In this document: positions 29,718 through 39,356 of the stretch, piece after piece
Numbering within the stretch: the first letter of the stretch is position 1
How the letters are laid out: the number at the start of each line of letters is the position of its first letter
From: Norana najaformis
Taxonomy: Eukaryota; Annelida; Clitellata; Crassiclitellata; Hormogastridae
Assembly (NCBI GenBank): GCA_964023275.1
Contig: OZ029921.1
Coordinates: 11,165,806-11,229,805, forward strand
Reading direction: 5' to 3'
Length of the DNA stretch: 64,000 bases
Made by a program: the position numbers and the translations under genes
Notes under the pieces: model-generated
What the model was told of the DNA's origin: nothing
Databases searched by the model: none
Seen by the model: the letters and a program-made list of their open reading frames with translations, nothing else

Positions 29718-31090
29718 AAGTGCTCGAGCGGATTGCTCACCAACAGCTCACTGAGTACCTGTCTGAATCGCACCTCCTCCCTCGATTCCAGTCTGCATAC
29801 GGGCGCGGCCACTCCACCGAAACGACACTTCTTAAAGTTTTCTCTGATTTAGTTAACGCCATCGATTCGGGCCAACTAGCACTTCTGTCACTTTTTGACA
29901 TGTCGGCTGCATTCGACACTGTTGATCATGACATCCTGCTCGAGCGACTGTCGCGCACTTTCGGAGTCAAGGATGAAGTGCTGATTTGGCTTGAATCCTA
30001 TATCAGAGGCCGCACTCAATCTGTCCACTTGGCCGGGGAGGCAACACCACCTGTGGCGTCCCACAGGGATCAGTCCTCGGGATCCTCCTCTTCGTGCTAT
30101 ACACAGCTGACGTGGAGAAGATTATACAAGCCCATGGTCTCCTCCACCACTTCTATGCGGACGATACACAACTCTACTTCTTCTGTGAGCCATCGCAAAC
30201 CGCGGAGTTGAAACAGAGAGTGCTGCTGTGTATTGAACGCATTTCGGAGTGGATGGCTTCCAACCGTCTCAGACTCAATCCATCAAAGTCTGAGTTCCTA
30301 TGGTGCACCACTCTCCGACGTCAGGATCTACTCAACGACAGTTTGTTCGCCGTCAACGAGGCAGTAGTTCGACTAGCCGGCACCATCCGCAACCTTGGAG
30401 TACACTTCGACAGCTGTTTGACCAGGTCGGCTCATGTGAGTCAACTTTTTCGGGGCTGTTTCTATCAACTGCGTCGAATAAAGTCCATCCGCAAACTGAA
30501 TCCTACCTCGACAGCCATCACCTTGGTCAACAGCTTCATAGTCTCCAGGGTTGACTACTGCAACAGCCTACTATCGGGGCTGCCTGCTTGCCAGCTATAT
30601 CGGGTGCAGTCAGTGCTGAACTCTGCAGCACGTGTCATCTACGGCCGGACACCATCCGATCATATTAGTGACCTGCTGCGCGACAATCTGCACTGGCTGC
30701 GCGTTCCTCAACGGATCACATACAAACTATGTCTGATCACCTACAAAGCACTGAATGGCCTCATGCCAGACTACATCTCTGAATTTTGTATTCGAGTCGG
30801 AGACAATGAGAACAGATGTCGGCTGAGGTCCGCGTCGAGGAACCTACTGCAGGTCCAAAGGTCTTTCACGCGGTTTGGCGAAAGCTCTTTCTCGATTGCC
30901 GGACCCGCTGCGTGGAATAGCCTTCCCGACCATGTGAAGAATGCTCCATCCTTGGATAACTTTAAGGAAGGGCTTAAAACGTTTCTATTTAAATTATCGT
31001 ATGACTGTAGTTAATTTTCTATTGTCGCCTGAACTTATGTACAGCGCCCTTTTCTTCTGCCTCGGCCGTGTTACGGCGCTATAGAAATTG
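29718..31090 (+). mobile_element. CR1-like LINE, 5'-truncated, young-looking 3' half
   Basis: Starts inside the RT (LERIAHQQLTEYLSESHLLP) and runs to the 3' terminus TTACGGCGCTATAGAAATTG directly followed by (TTA)n. Two frames carry it (29720-30211 and 30094-31014), with a single frameshift region near 30050-30110 around the motif B loop. Otherwise it is open to the natural stop. Confidence 0.9.
30094..31014 (+). CDS. CR1-like LINE, RT motif C to C-terminus
   Basis: 306 residues: FYADDTQLYFF (catalytic motif C), WMASNRLRLNPSKSEFLW, LGVHFDSCLTRSAHVSQ, VNSFIVSRVDYCNSLLSGL, VLNSAARVIYGRTPSDHI, LHWLRVPQRITYKLCL, and IAGPAAWNSLPDHV near the end. It is a complete C-terminal half in one frame. Motif A (LFDMSAAFDTVDHDILL) is in the preceding frame 29720-30211. 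No endonuclease remains. Confidence 0.88.
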   Translation: MLYTADVEKIIQAHGLLHHFYADDTQLYFFCEPSQTAELKQRVLLCIERISEWMASNRLRLNPSKSEFLWCTTLRRQDLLNDSLFAVNEAVVRLAGTIRNLGVHFDSCLTRSAHVSQLFRGCFYQLRRIKSIRKLNPTSTAITLVNSFIVSRVDYCNSLLSGLPACQLYRVQSVLNSAARVIYGRTPSDHISDLLRDNLHWLRVPQRITYKLCLITYKALNGLMPDYISEFCIRVGDNENRCRLRSASRNLLQVQRSFTRFGESSFSIAGPAAWNSLPDHVKNAPSLDNFKEGLKTFLFKLSYDCS

Positions 31091-31092
31091 TC

Positions 31093-31138
<46 letters not shown>
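31091..31138. repeat. (TTA)n tail microsatellite
   Basis: Sixteen TTA/ATT units following the LINE's conserved 3' terminus. Confidence 0.95.
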
Positions 31139-32499
31139 CTAAATTTGCATTAAAAGGTAAAGCTTGAGCTTATGTGAAATGCAGAAGTAGAACACTATCT
31201 GTGAGCGCCTGACTCAAGTGCTTACGTAAATTAGAAGGTGTGTATTCTCTGATGCAACACAATTGAGATAAGGAGGCAAGTGAATCGGGTTCAAAGGCAC
31301 CAATACGAGATATACGGATCACGACGGAAGCTTCGATTTCGAATGTGCCTGATCAGCAAACGCCGGTCTCCATCAATGAGCACCTCACGCAGCAGGCATC
31401 AGAGGTTTTCTATATAGCACGTAGACTACTTCGAACTGCGAAAATAACTGGAATATGGACGACGAACGGGACGGTATTCATCAATTGGACGAACTCAACA
31501 AGCGAAAATCCAGTCAAGATCAGCTTTGTGGACGATTTGACAATTGATTTCTAGCTTCCAGCTGTATCTGCTGGGACCTCATTATTACTGCCATCGTATG
31601 CATTGAAATGTAACTTTATCACCTCTAGCCAAATACTTATTTCATCTATCAGCGTGTTTTTAACCAATGGACAGTGCTCATAACTTTTACCCTGTTTGCG
31701 CCCGATTTATCTATTCCTCGTTGAAGAATTACCATTTTATCCTATGCAGATCCAATTTCTGCGTTTTTTCTGCATGAATTCATATCTGACACCAGATTAT
31801 CATGTTCCACAGTGGTGCAGCTGCCAGCACTACATCCTGTTTATGGTCCCATTTAATTGTGTTGAACATGACGATGCTTTCCTAAGCGCCTTAGCACATT
31901 GTGAGCCTGTAAATGATGCAGCGGATGTAATAATTTGACTTAAGAACCTAATATTTCATGCCTCTGATGATTATGAATCAAATCGTGCACTGCTAAATAG
32001 CCCTGACTTTGACCCAAAAATTAGTATAATTCGATAGTGATTTATTTAAGCATGTACATAAGTTTTAGGCGACTACACATCCTTCATGGCACAGGTACAG
32101 CATTCTAATCGATTTTCCGTTAGGCACCTTAACTACAGAAACATTCACCACAAATTGTCCGACATTCAATTAACTACTAGTCTCGTCCCACAGTTTTAAT
32201 TGTAACAGAAACTGGGCTCGATCCCCACTTCTGTGACACAGTTTTTAGATAACAGGGTTCAATTTTACACACGATGGTGGAAGAGGTGGTGGGATGAGAT
32301 TTCTATAAGAGAGGATGTCGTATTTGAGGGTGTTGAAAAACCTAGGACTTGGTCGCGAAATAAAACTTATGAGAACCATTTTATAAGGTTGCAAGATCCT
32401 GTTACTTTCAACCAACCATAGTACGGCCTACTCGAGTTACTTCTGAGCCTATTCGCCTGGATGCATATTTAAACAACCTTTGATGACAGTGGCGCTGCT
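31139..32499. other. Mostly unrecognised; possible LINE ORF1 scrap at 31345-31554
   Basis: Frame 31345-31554 (69 residues) reads SINEHLTQQASEVFYIARRL, then KITGIWTTNGTVFINW. That resembles the short C-terminal domain of ORF1 proteins in some LINEs, but the match is from memory and weak. The frame at 32233-32421 has no recognisable motif. No host exon was seen. Confidence 0.35.
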
Positions 32500-32740
32500 T
32501 AAATCGAGCAGGAAATAGGTCAAATTCTACCTAAACTATATTAAGAACCCAACAGAAGCCAATAAGGAAACATTTAATGTTTATAAAAATAAACTTTAAC
32601 AACTAAAAAGTGGCAGACAAAATATTACTCCGAAAAAATCATAAATTGTGAAAACGATCTAAGGATGACCTGGGCAGTGATTAGGACTTTATTTCAGCAA
32701 ATAGAAACTCTGTTACCACGGATTCGTTTGTCATAGATGG

Positions 32741-33150
32741 CTTCTTCTGGTTCCCTGCCCTTAAGCACGTTCAAACATCCGATGACGCCACTTCTGTCGG
32801 TGCTGAGCTTCTTCTTTCAACCTGCTATATCCGTACGTCATCATCCAATCCAGCAGCATCTGTCTTGGTCTTCTCTTGTCCTCTCCCTCCATTCTGCCTT
32901 TAATAATAGTTCTCAGTATGTGACCAATCCATTTTCTCTGTTGCCTCTTTATTGTAGCTATCATAGATCTTTCTTCTCCAGATCTTTTCAGCACCTCCTC
33001 GTTTGTTATGTGTTCCATCCAACTAACTTTTTCCATCTTGCACCAAATCCACATTTCGAAGCCCTCCAATCTCTTGATGTCTTCCTTTCTCATGGTCCAT
33101 GTTTCGGATCCATACAACACCAGGCTCCATATCATTCGTTTCTTTGAGTT
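32741..33150 (-). mobile_element. RTE-like LINE C-terminal fragment inserted in LINE-X
   Basis: Frame 32761-33153 (130 residues): [72 protein letters not shown]. The 3' end carries an AGAAGAAG tail (as CTTCTTCT on the plus strand at 32741). About 70% similar by eye to 60305-61155. Motif C is not present, so it is 5' truncated. The low-quality flank duplication (TGGC) does not prove the exact borders. Confidence 0.85.
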
Positions 33151-34275
33151 CATGTTGGCATCAAATACGTTATAAAGACCTCATAGCACAAAAGTTTAAC
33201 TATTATTTCATTAATATCGTAGCAACTTTGGCCTCAACGATCCAAAAGAGCAATAAAACCTTTAATGATTTTTTTTAAAACTTCACCAGCTTCTTCAGTT
33301 GCAATGCTTTCACTACAACATGGGAAATTATCAGCTTATCAGCATAGCAAACCAGTTGCACACGATTCATAGCAGTGGCAACCTCTGTTAGCAAAATAAA
33401 TTGAATAATTACAAGCCCATCTCTGTTCTTCCTTACTTCGCAAAATATATAGAAAAATACGTGGTCGATTAATCGATTATATAGCATATAAGAACTTCTT
33501 AACACCAAACCGGTCTGGCCAGTCCAGCTCCATGCGTCTGAGAGAAAAGAACAAAATTTCCAAAGCAATGGATAATAATCTGTCCCAAATTTTCTTTGAT
33601 TTATCGAAGGTATTCGATATAGTGGACTACAGAATTTTTAATAAGTTATAACACTATGGCCTACGCATGGTTAGCCTCGAGCGGTTCTCTACCTATGCAA
33701 CAAAAGTTCTGTGTAATGGATGCAAATCCTGACCAAGGACCATTCGATAGATAGAGCTTCTCAATGCTCGATATTGAGCTATTTGCTCTTTAAATTTACA
33801 TCAATGACATCTGTGATATATTATGTCTACTGCATTTCATCATCTTTGCTGATAACAATAACGTTTTTGTTTCTGATAAGTCTTTGGATATTACATTCAA
33901 AAATTAATTTATGACTTAGAAACAGTTTCTGAATGGCTCAAGGCAAACAAACTGTCTTTTAACGTTGACAAAACTAACTTCATATTGTTCCGCTGTCATC
34001 GTAAATTGGTTCCGAGCGACTGTGATTCGACTGTTAACATCAGCGACAAAACTACCTCGCAAGTGTCGTACTGGAAATGTCTAGGTGTATATCTAGATCA
34101 ACACCTTACATTGAAAGACAACATAATTCAAATTGACAAAAAATCTCCAGAAGCGCTTGGATATAATATCGCATTGCATAAATTTTACCGAAAAACATAA
34201 TTTAGTTATCCTATTGTGGCGTTCTCCGTCGGGACATAACTTCGCAGAACGGGGTGACCGGCCTGATTCTACGCT

Positions 34276-34391
34276 GGAACCGAACCCTTTTGCCTAGCGA
34301 TTTTGTTTTGACTGAGCGCCTGTGAATAAGCTGGTTCCCGTGACTTAGCTTTCGTTGGGCGCTGTAGAAATCTCGAGATTACGATTACGCT
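34276..34391 (+). mobile_element. LINE 3' tail inserted in R1 copy 2 with 6-bp duplication
   Basis: TACGCT flanks the insert (34270-34275 and 34386-34391). It contains GACTTAGCTTTCGTTGGGCGCTGTAGAAATC ending in (ATTACG)n, the 3' terminus of the L2-like LINE family also seen at 43890, 44641 and 63480. Confidence 0.8.
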
Positions 34392-34591
34392 CCGATCCAC
34401 CGGCCTCACTGTCCTTTCTATTTCCGACGTAAAATGGCCTTTCTGTATCATCCGTGCCCATAATGTCTGCGCTTTCCAAGGAAGATTTAGGATGGGCCGC
34501 TTCCTTAAGGAAGTCAACACTGTAAAGCTCTGCCCGACTCTGCCTCTTCCGCGGTCGCCGGATGGGCAATGCCATGAGGATGGCCAAATGA

Positions 34592-34974
34592 CGTCACTCA
34601 ACTAGCCAGTCGCTTGGTTTATGTCTCTGTAAGGTTTTAATTGTTTTTGAAGTCTTGGCGGCCCTTTAGAGTGAGATCTTGATACTAGCGGCTTCCTTAA
34701 GGTGTCTGGACTTCAATAGTGTTTACCGTAGTTTAGGTTGGGCTAAGATTTTTGAAGGACTCTAATTTGCAAAATTTGGATTGTACATTTCATGACGGAA
34801 TTTGACTTCACCAGCTATTCCGGTAAGACAGTTATAACGTCATAATGCCGTTACTTAGCAACGGTTCTTCAACGTCCTGATATACGCCGTGTTTACGCTG
34901 TGCTTTGTCGTTCCAACCGGCATTGTCGCCAGTAGGGCTACATACTTTCCCAATCACGCCAGCTGCTCTTTTGA
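34592..34974. other. No recognisable feature
   Basis: No frame, repeat or match to other parts of the window. Confidence 0.5.
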
Positions 34975-35965
34975 CCGAACGTTCATTCCACGTCAGTTCA
35001 CGTCATTAAGGTGATTGTACACCACACCATCTTGAATTTTGATGAAATTTGGCACACATGTTCTACTATCAGACATAAGGAATTTCTGAAAATTTTACTT
35101 GATTATCTAACAAAATGTAGGAATTACAGGATTTCAAACTTTCTTGCCGTTTCGTGACTTCGCGAAAAATTGAATGATTGACGAAATTTGACTTGCTATA
35201 AATCCGGAAGTAATAAAGAAAAAACCTGAAATTTGCAGCTTCTAAGCAATTTCTTGTGCTGATTATAAAAATACAATTATCATCAGGGTATCTCCCACTC
35301 TTTCAAAGATATGGAAAGGCAAACACTACCCAAAAGCTAATTATCGCAGCTGTTTGGTGTGCTACCAGCCAAGATGGTGATGATATATAAATATGTTTGT
35401 AATAGCATGAGACTATGCCATTGAGTACTGATCTATGAGAAAGAGAGTTGTTGAAAAAGTTCAGTAGATCTAGCTTGGTGATGCATTTTGTAGCCCACGC
35501 TAGCCCGTTTTAGGGTATCTTGTGACATCAAAATGTCAATGTTGACAGTAAATAACACAGTTGAAATTTGGTACTTGAATTCATCATAACAAGTACTAAT
35601 TGTGGTGCAAATTGCATGTTGGGGTCTTGATCCTAACCCCCAGAACCACGTCAGTGAAGTTCGTGATTTTATCATATTCGCGAACTTTTACTGATAAAAT
35701 TTTATCGTATTTGTGAAATGACATAGTTGAAATCTGGTACATGAATTCACCATAACAAGGACAAAGTTCGTCAATCATTCAATTTTTCGCGAAGTCACGA
35801 AACGGCAAGAAAGTTTGAAATTCTGTAATTCCTACATTTTTTAGATAATCAAGTAAAATTTTCAGAAATTCCTTATATCTGTTAGTAGAACATGCCTGCC
35901 AAATTTCAACAAATCCAGGATGGTGTGGTGTACACCTCTGGCTGATTTGACGTGGAATGACCCCG
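34975..35965. repeat. Fold-back element with ~190-bp inverted arms
   Basis: The left arm (about 34975-35190) and right arm (about 35765-35965) are inverted copies. They share GTACACCACACCATC near the outside and, inside, TCTGAAAATTTTACTTGAT, TTTCTTGCCGTTTCGTGAC and AAAAATTGAATGATTGACGAA. The 580-bp loop contains a ~45-bp direct repeat (35549 and 35727, GAATTCA(T/C)CATAACAAG). Non-coding and MITE-like. Confidence 0.82.
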
Positions 35966-35969
35966 TTAT

Positions 35970-36225
35970 GATAGCGACCATCCCATGTTCATTCATGCAG
36001 TCGCTGCCGTCCTGCCCAGGCAAACCGTGCCATGCGCTACCCTTCAGCTGTTCAGCAGCGCCAGTTTGGCCCTACCGGGACCTCGCGGCTTCTACCGACC
36101 GACTCGTCAGTCATCGTTCGCCCGTGTGTGTATTCGTAGCGCTGCTGCTGTTGCTGGGAGGAGTTGAACTCAATCCAGGTCCTACTGCAACTCGTTAGCG
36201 TCCCCAGTCTCTCACCTTTGGGTCA
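35970..36225 (+). mobile_element. CR1-like LINE 5' end encoding a 2A-like peptide
   Basis: An open frame to TAG at 36196-36198. A hydrophobic run (VFVALLLLLGG) leads straight into GVELNPGP at 36160-36183, the core of 2A ribosome-skipping peptides, here with Gly where Asp is usual. N-terminal 2A-like sequences of this form are known in CR1/L2-type LINEs. The following LTFGSLN-type sequence is where the endonuclease usually begins, and there a piggyBac-like element interrupts it at TTAA. Confidence 0.7.
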
Positions 36226-37050
36226 TTAACCCATTAGTGCCTATCGTCCGTTATAACGGACGCTTAGAAAACAAGTTGCCAAAATTACAGGCAAAAGTAT
36301 AGTAGGCTCTTCACTAATTTTTTAAAATGTTTGGCCATTGAGCTATAAAATCCACTATTGTGCTTGCCGGATTATGTCAGTTGGAGACATCTGTATGTTT
36401 GGTTTTGCATCTGCTACAAGCATGTCGAAAAAGCTTCGTTACTGCTAGTAAGTACATATTTATTTGGTGTTGAACCAGAAATTATTTAAAGAAAGTGTTA
36501 TTGTTGTTAATAGTAGCCATATGGGTTCATATGTTGACAAAATACTATGACAATCCCTGCATGTTTTACCATGGAAACTTCCACTGCAATGTTTGAGTCC
36601 GTTTTAACGGACGTCGGGCACTAGCCCGTATGCCGTCATGTTTTAACCACAGTAAGGTCACCAAAGCTCATTGTCCCAACACTTACACCTGTCATTGCAT
36701 TACTTGCACTGTGAAGTAACTGTTAGCTAGAAATCTATTTAGGCTAGCTACTCACTATTTTGTAGTCCCCTAGAATGAGCACCATTGGCAAACTATTCAC
36801 AGCCTAACCCAAGATAACCCAAGGAAAAGAATACATAGTCCTAGCAGTCTAATGCCTCATTTACTACTACTGATAAAATTTAATGTCTATTGTTTCTTCA
36901 GTACTGCCAAAAAGGCACTGGTTGAAGTTGTAGCTCAGCTAGAAGAAGAACATAATAGTGACCGTTATGATAACAACAAAAGCTATGGCACATTTGACAT
37001 CTTCATACAGCCACCAAACAATGAAACTTTTCTTTCAGTAACGGACGGTT
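36226..37050 (+). mobile_element. piggyBac-like element, 5' fragment
   Basis: TTAA (36226-36229) is followed by CCCATTAGTGCCTATCGTCCGTTATAACGGAC; a related inverted block (GTCCGTTTTAACGGACGTCGGGCACTAG) lies at 36600-36630. At 36902 an exon follows a TTTCTTCAG acceptor: VEVVAQLEEEHNSDRYD, then GTFDIFIQPPNNETFLS and VTDG, which resembles the acidic N-terminus of PGBD transposases. The catalytic domain is absent because LINE sequence starts at about 37051. Confidence 0.6.
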
Positions 37051-37143
37051 TCCAGCCTGCTGTAGATCTGCATCTGTTACACCTTTGCTGAAGAAGGAAG
37101 GTCTTCATCCTGATGATCCTTCTAAATATAGGCCAATCAATAG
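37051..37143 (+). mobile_element. Sliver of a CR1-like LINE
   Basis: VTPLLKKEGLHPDDPSKYRP, the block just before the RT fingers, is cut off at about 37143 where another LINE copy begins in a different protein region. Confidence 0.65.
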
Positions 37144-37149
37144 TCCCGT

Positions 37150-38553
37150 GCTGGTCTCAACAATAGTCCTCTCTGCGGAGACCTCTCCTCCCTCGCTGGT
37201 CGCTCGTCTGAAGAGCTCTTTGCTCTCTTTGACTCTTCAGTTCGCCTCCTCATCGATCACCTCCTTCCGCTTCGTCCGCAGCGGGCCCGTCGGAGACCGT
37301 TAGCACCTTGGTTTGACCGATCCTGCCGTACTTTACGTCGTGATGTCAGGCGGCACGAGCGAAGGTATCGACGAACACGTGATCCTGCCGATCGTCTCGA
37401 CTGGATCCACCATCTTCGCTTAATGCACCGTGAGTTTCGAGCCAAAGAAATGGCATACTGGGAGTCATTGATTGAGCGGGAGAGGAGCAATCCGCGTCGG
37501 CTCTGGTCTTCGCTCTCCGGTGTCCTCGGCCGTTCTACCGCTTCTAACTCTCTGACCCAACCTCCGTTCACAGCGAACGACTACCTCGACTACATGCGCG
37601 GGAAGATCGACTCGATCCGCCAATCCACTGACGGTTCTCCTCCTCCTTCCTTTCCTCCTACGTCATCTAAGCTTTCATGCTGGAAGCCTCTGCCTTCGGA
37701 CGTCCTTCGTCGGCTCCTGCTGGAGTCACCTGCTAAGTCCTGTGAACTGGACTTATTACCACCATTTTTAATCAAGGATTTTATAGATGACTTAATTCCG
37801 TTCTTACACTTGCTATGTAATACCTCCCTGGGTCAGGGTTCACTCCCGGCTTCTCACAAACGTGCTGTAGTCTTTCCCTCTCTCAAGCGCCAGGGACTTG
37901 ACCCCAATGATATCTCAAACTACCGACCTATCTCTAACCTTTCCTTCCTCTCTAAGCTTCTTGAAAGATGTGTGTCCGTCCAACTGGTCGACTACCTTGA
38001 CTCTAACTCCCTCATGCCTCCTCTTCAATCCGGATTTAGGAAGTTCCACTCTACTGAATCACTTATTACACGTCTTCTGGCTGACGTCTTTGGAGCTTTT
38101 GACCGTGGACATGTTACTCTTCTTGCCCTCTATGATGTCAGTGCTGCTTTTGACACTGTGGATCACTCTATCCTTTTGGAGCGTCTAGAAAAATCTTTTG
38201 GCATTACTGATACGGCCCTTCTTTGGTTTCAGTCATTCCTCTCAGACCGCTCTCATTATGTTATCTTTGGGCCTTCACGTTCCCTCTGGTCCCTTATACC
38301 TTTTGGCCTTCCTCAGGGTTCTGTTCTGGCCCCTCTCCTCTACATTCTGTACACTGCCGACCTGGCACGGGTTCTCCTTCCCATGGGTGTTGCTGTCCAT
38401 CAGTATGCAGACGACACTCAGGCCTTCGTTCATGGCCCAGCGGAAGCGGCTTCCTCTCTGGTTGAGAGTATTCTTGACGCAACATCTGCCCTTGGTCTCT
38501 GGATGTCCTCTAATCGCCTCCGACTGAACTCTGCTAAGACCCAGTTCATCTAG
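37150..38553 (+). CDS. CR1-like LINE ORF2 part, linker to RT motif C
   Basis: About 467 codons ending at TAG 38551-38553. PLAPWFDRSCRTLRRDVRR (linker), ELDLLPPFLIKDFIDDL, HKRAVVFPSLKRQGLDPND, YRPISNLSFLSKLLERCVS (RT start), FRKFHSTESLITRLL, motif A LALYDVSAAFDTVDHSILL, motif B FGLPQGSVLAPLLYILYT and motif C VHQYADDTQAFVHG. All RT catalytic residues are present. The stop falls where FIWLGG is expected, so TGG has become TAG, one transition. Confidence 0.9.
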   Translation, partial: AGLNNSPLCGDLSSLAGRSSEELFALFDSSVRLLIDHLLPLRPQRARRRPLAPWFDRSCRTLRRDVRRHERRYRRTRDPADRLDWIHHLRLMHREFRAKEMAYWESLIERERSNPRRLWSSLSGVLGRSTASNSLTQPPFTANDYLDYMRGKIDSIRQSTDGSPPPSFPPTSSKLSCWKPLPSDVLRRLLLESPAKSCELDLLPPFLIKDFIDDLIPFLHLLCNTSLGQGSLPASHKRAVVFPSLKRQGLDPNDISNYRPISNLSFLSKLLERCVSVQLVDYLDSNSLMPPLQSGFRKFHSTESLITRLLADVFGAFDRGHVTLLALYDVSAAFDTVDHSILLERLEKSFGITDTALLWFQSFLSDRSHYVIFGPSRSLWSLIPFGLPQGSVLAPLLYILYTADLARVLLPMGVAVHQYADDTQAFVHGPAEAASSLVESILDATSALGLWMSSNRLRLNSAKTQFI

Positions 38554-39291
38554 CTTGGTGGTCGTGCTCAGCTGGCAAAGATTGATTCATCATCCTTACG
38601 CCAGAGGTTTCCGGACATTCTATTCTGTTCCAAAGTCCATGATCTTGGGGTTGTTCTGGACCGGGAACTCTCCTTGACCGATCATGTTAACAGTGTCTCC
38701 CGCTCATGCTTTTACCACCTTCGTCAGCTTCGTACCATCCGCCGCTCCCTCTCCTTTCATGCCGTTACTAATCTAATTCATGCCCTTATCTGCACCAGGG
38801 TGGACTTTGGTAACACTATCTTTGCTGGACTCTCACTTGCCAATATTTCCAAGCTTCAATCTGTTCTCAATGCTTCTGCCCGTCTTATTGGAGGCGTCCC
38901 CAGGTATGGCCATATAACTTCCTTTATGCGGGACACTCTACACTGGCTTCCCATTCAGCAGCGTATCCAGTTCAAGATCCTAACGCTTATGCGTAATTGT
39001 CTCGTTGGCTCTGCTCCATCATATCTTAGGGACTTCTGCATTTCGGTCTCCTTGGTTCCAGGCCGTAGCACTCTCCGGTCGGCCTCCCTTGGACGCCTGA
39101 CTGTCCCTCGTATGCGCACTGCTACAGCGCAGTCTAGAAGCTTTGCCTATGTTGGACCCAATAGCTGGAATCGCCTTTCCCGAGAGCTCCGGCTAGTATT
39201 CCTCAGTTTGTCTCTTCCGCAGTTTCGCAACCGCCTGAAGTCTTTATTATTTGTCAGTGGTCTCACTGGTTCGGGTCGGGAGCGCTTCTGA
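38554..39291 (+). CDS. CR1-like LINE ORF2, C-terminal part after the single stop
   Basis: Continues in the same frame: LGGRAQLAKIDSS, VHDLGVVLDRELSLTDHVN, LRQLRTIRRSLSFHAVTNL, ICTRVDFGNTIFAGLSL, VLNASARLIGGVPRYGHI, LHWLPIQQRIQFKILTLM, AYVGPNSWNRLSRELR. It ends at the natural stop (TGA, 39289-39291), 37 bp before the tail repeats. Confidence 0.88.
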   Translation, partial: LGGRAQLAKIDSSSLRQRFPDILFCSKVHDLGVVLDRELSLTDHVNSVSRSCFYHLRQLRTIRRSLSFHAVTNLIHALICTRVDFGNTIFAGLSLANISKLQSVLNASARLIGGVPRYGHITSFMRDTLHWLPIQQRIQFKILTLMRNCLVGSAPSYLRDFCISVSLVPGRSTLRSASLGRLTVPRMRTATAQSRSFAYVGPNSWNRLSRELRLVFLSLSLPQFRNRLKSLLFVSGLTGSGRERF

Positions 39292-39356
39292 TGAGTCTAT
39301 TCTTGAAGTGGCGCTTTATAAATGTCAGATTACAATTACAATTACAATTACAATCT

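Larger units (their letters stand above)
37144..39356 (+). mobile_element. CR1-like LINE, nearly intact from linker to 3' tail
   Basis: Starts in the endonuclease-RT linker (LSSLAGRSSEELFALFDSSV) and ends AGTGGCGCTTTATAAATGTCAG followed by (ATTACA)n at 39328-39356. The coding part is open from about 37150 to 39291 except for one in-frame TAG at 38551-38553. 5' truncated. Same family as the longer, more decayed copy at 44841-47540. Confidence 0.9.

Noticed and set aside
31345-31554. Possible upstream exon of the polycystin-like gene
   Set aside because: No Cys/Trp pattern of REJ and no phase-1 splice borders; LINE ORF1 is the better, still weak, guess.
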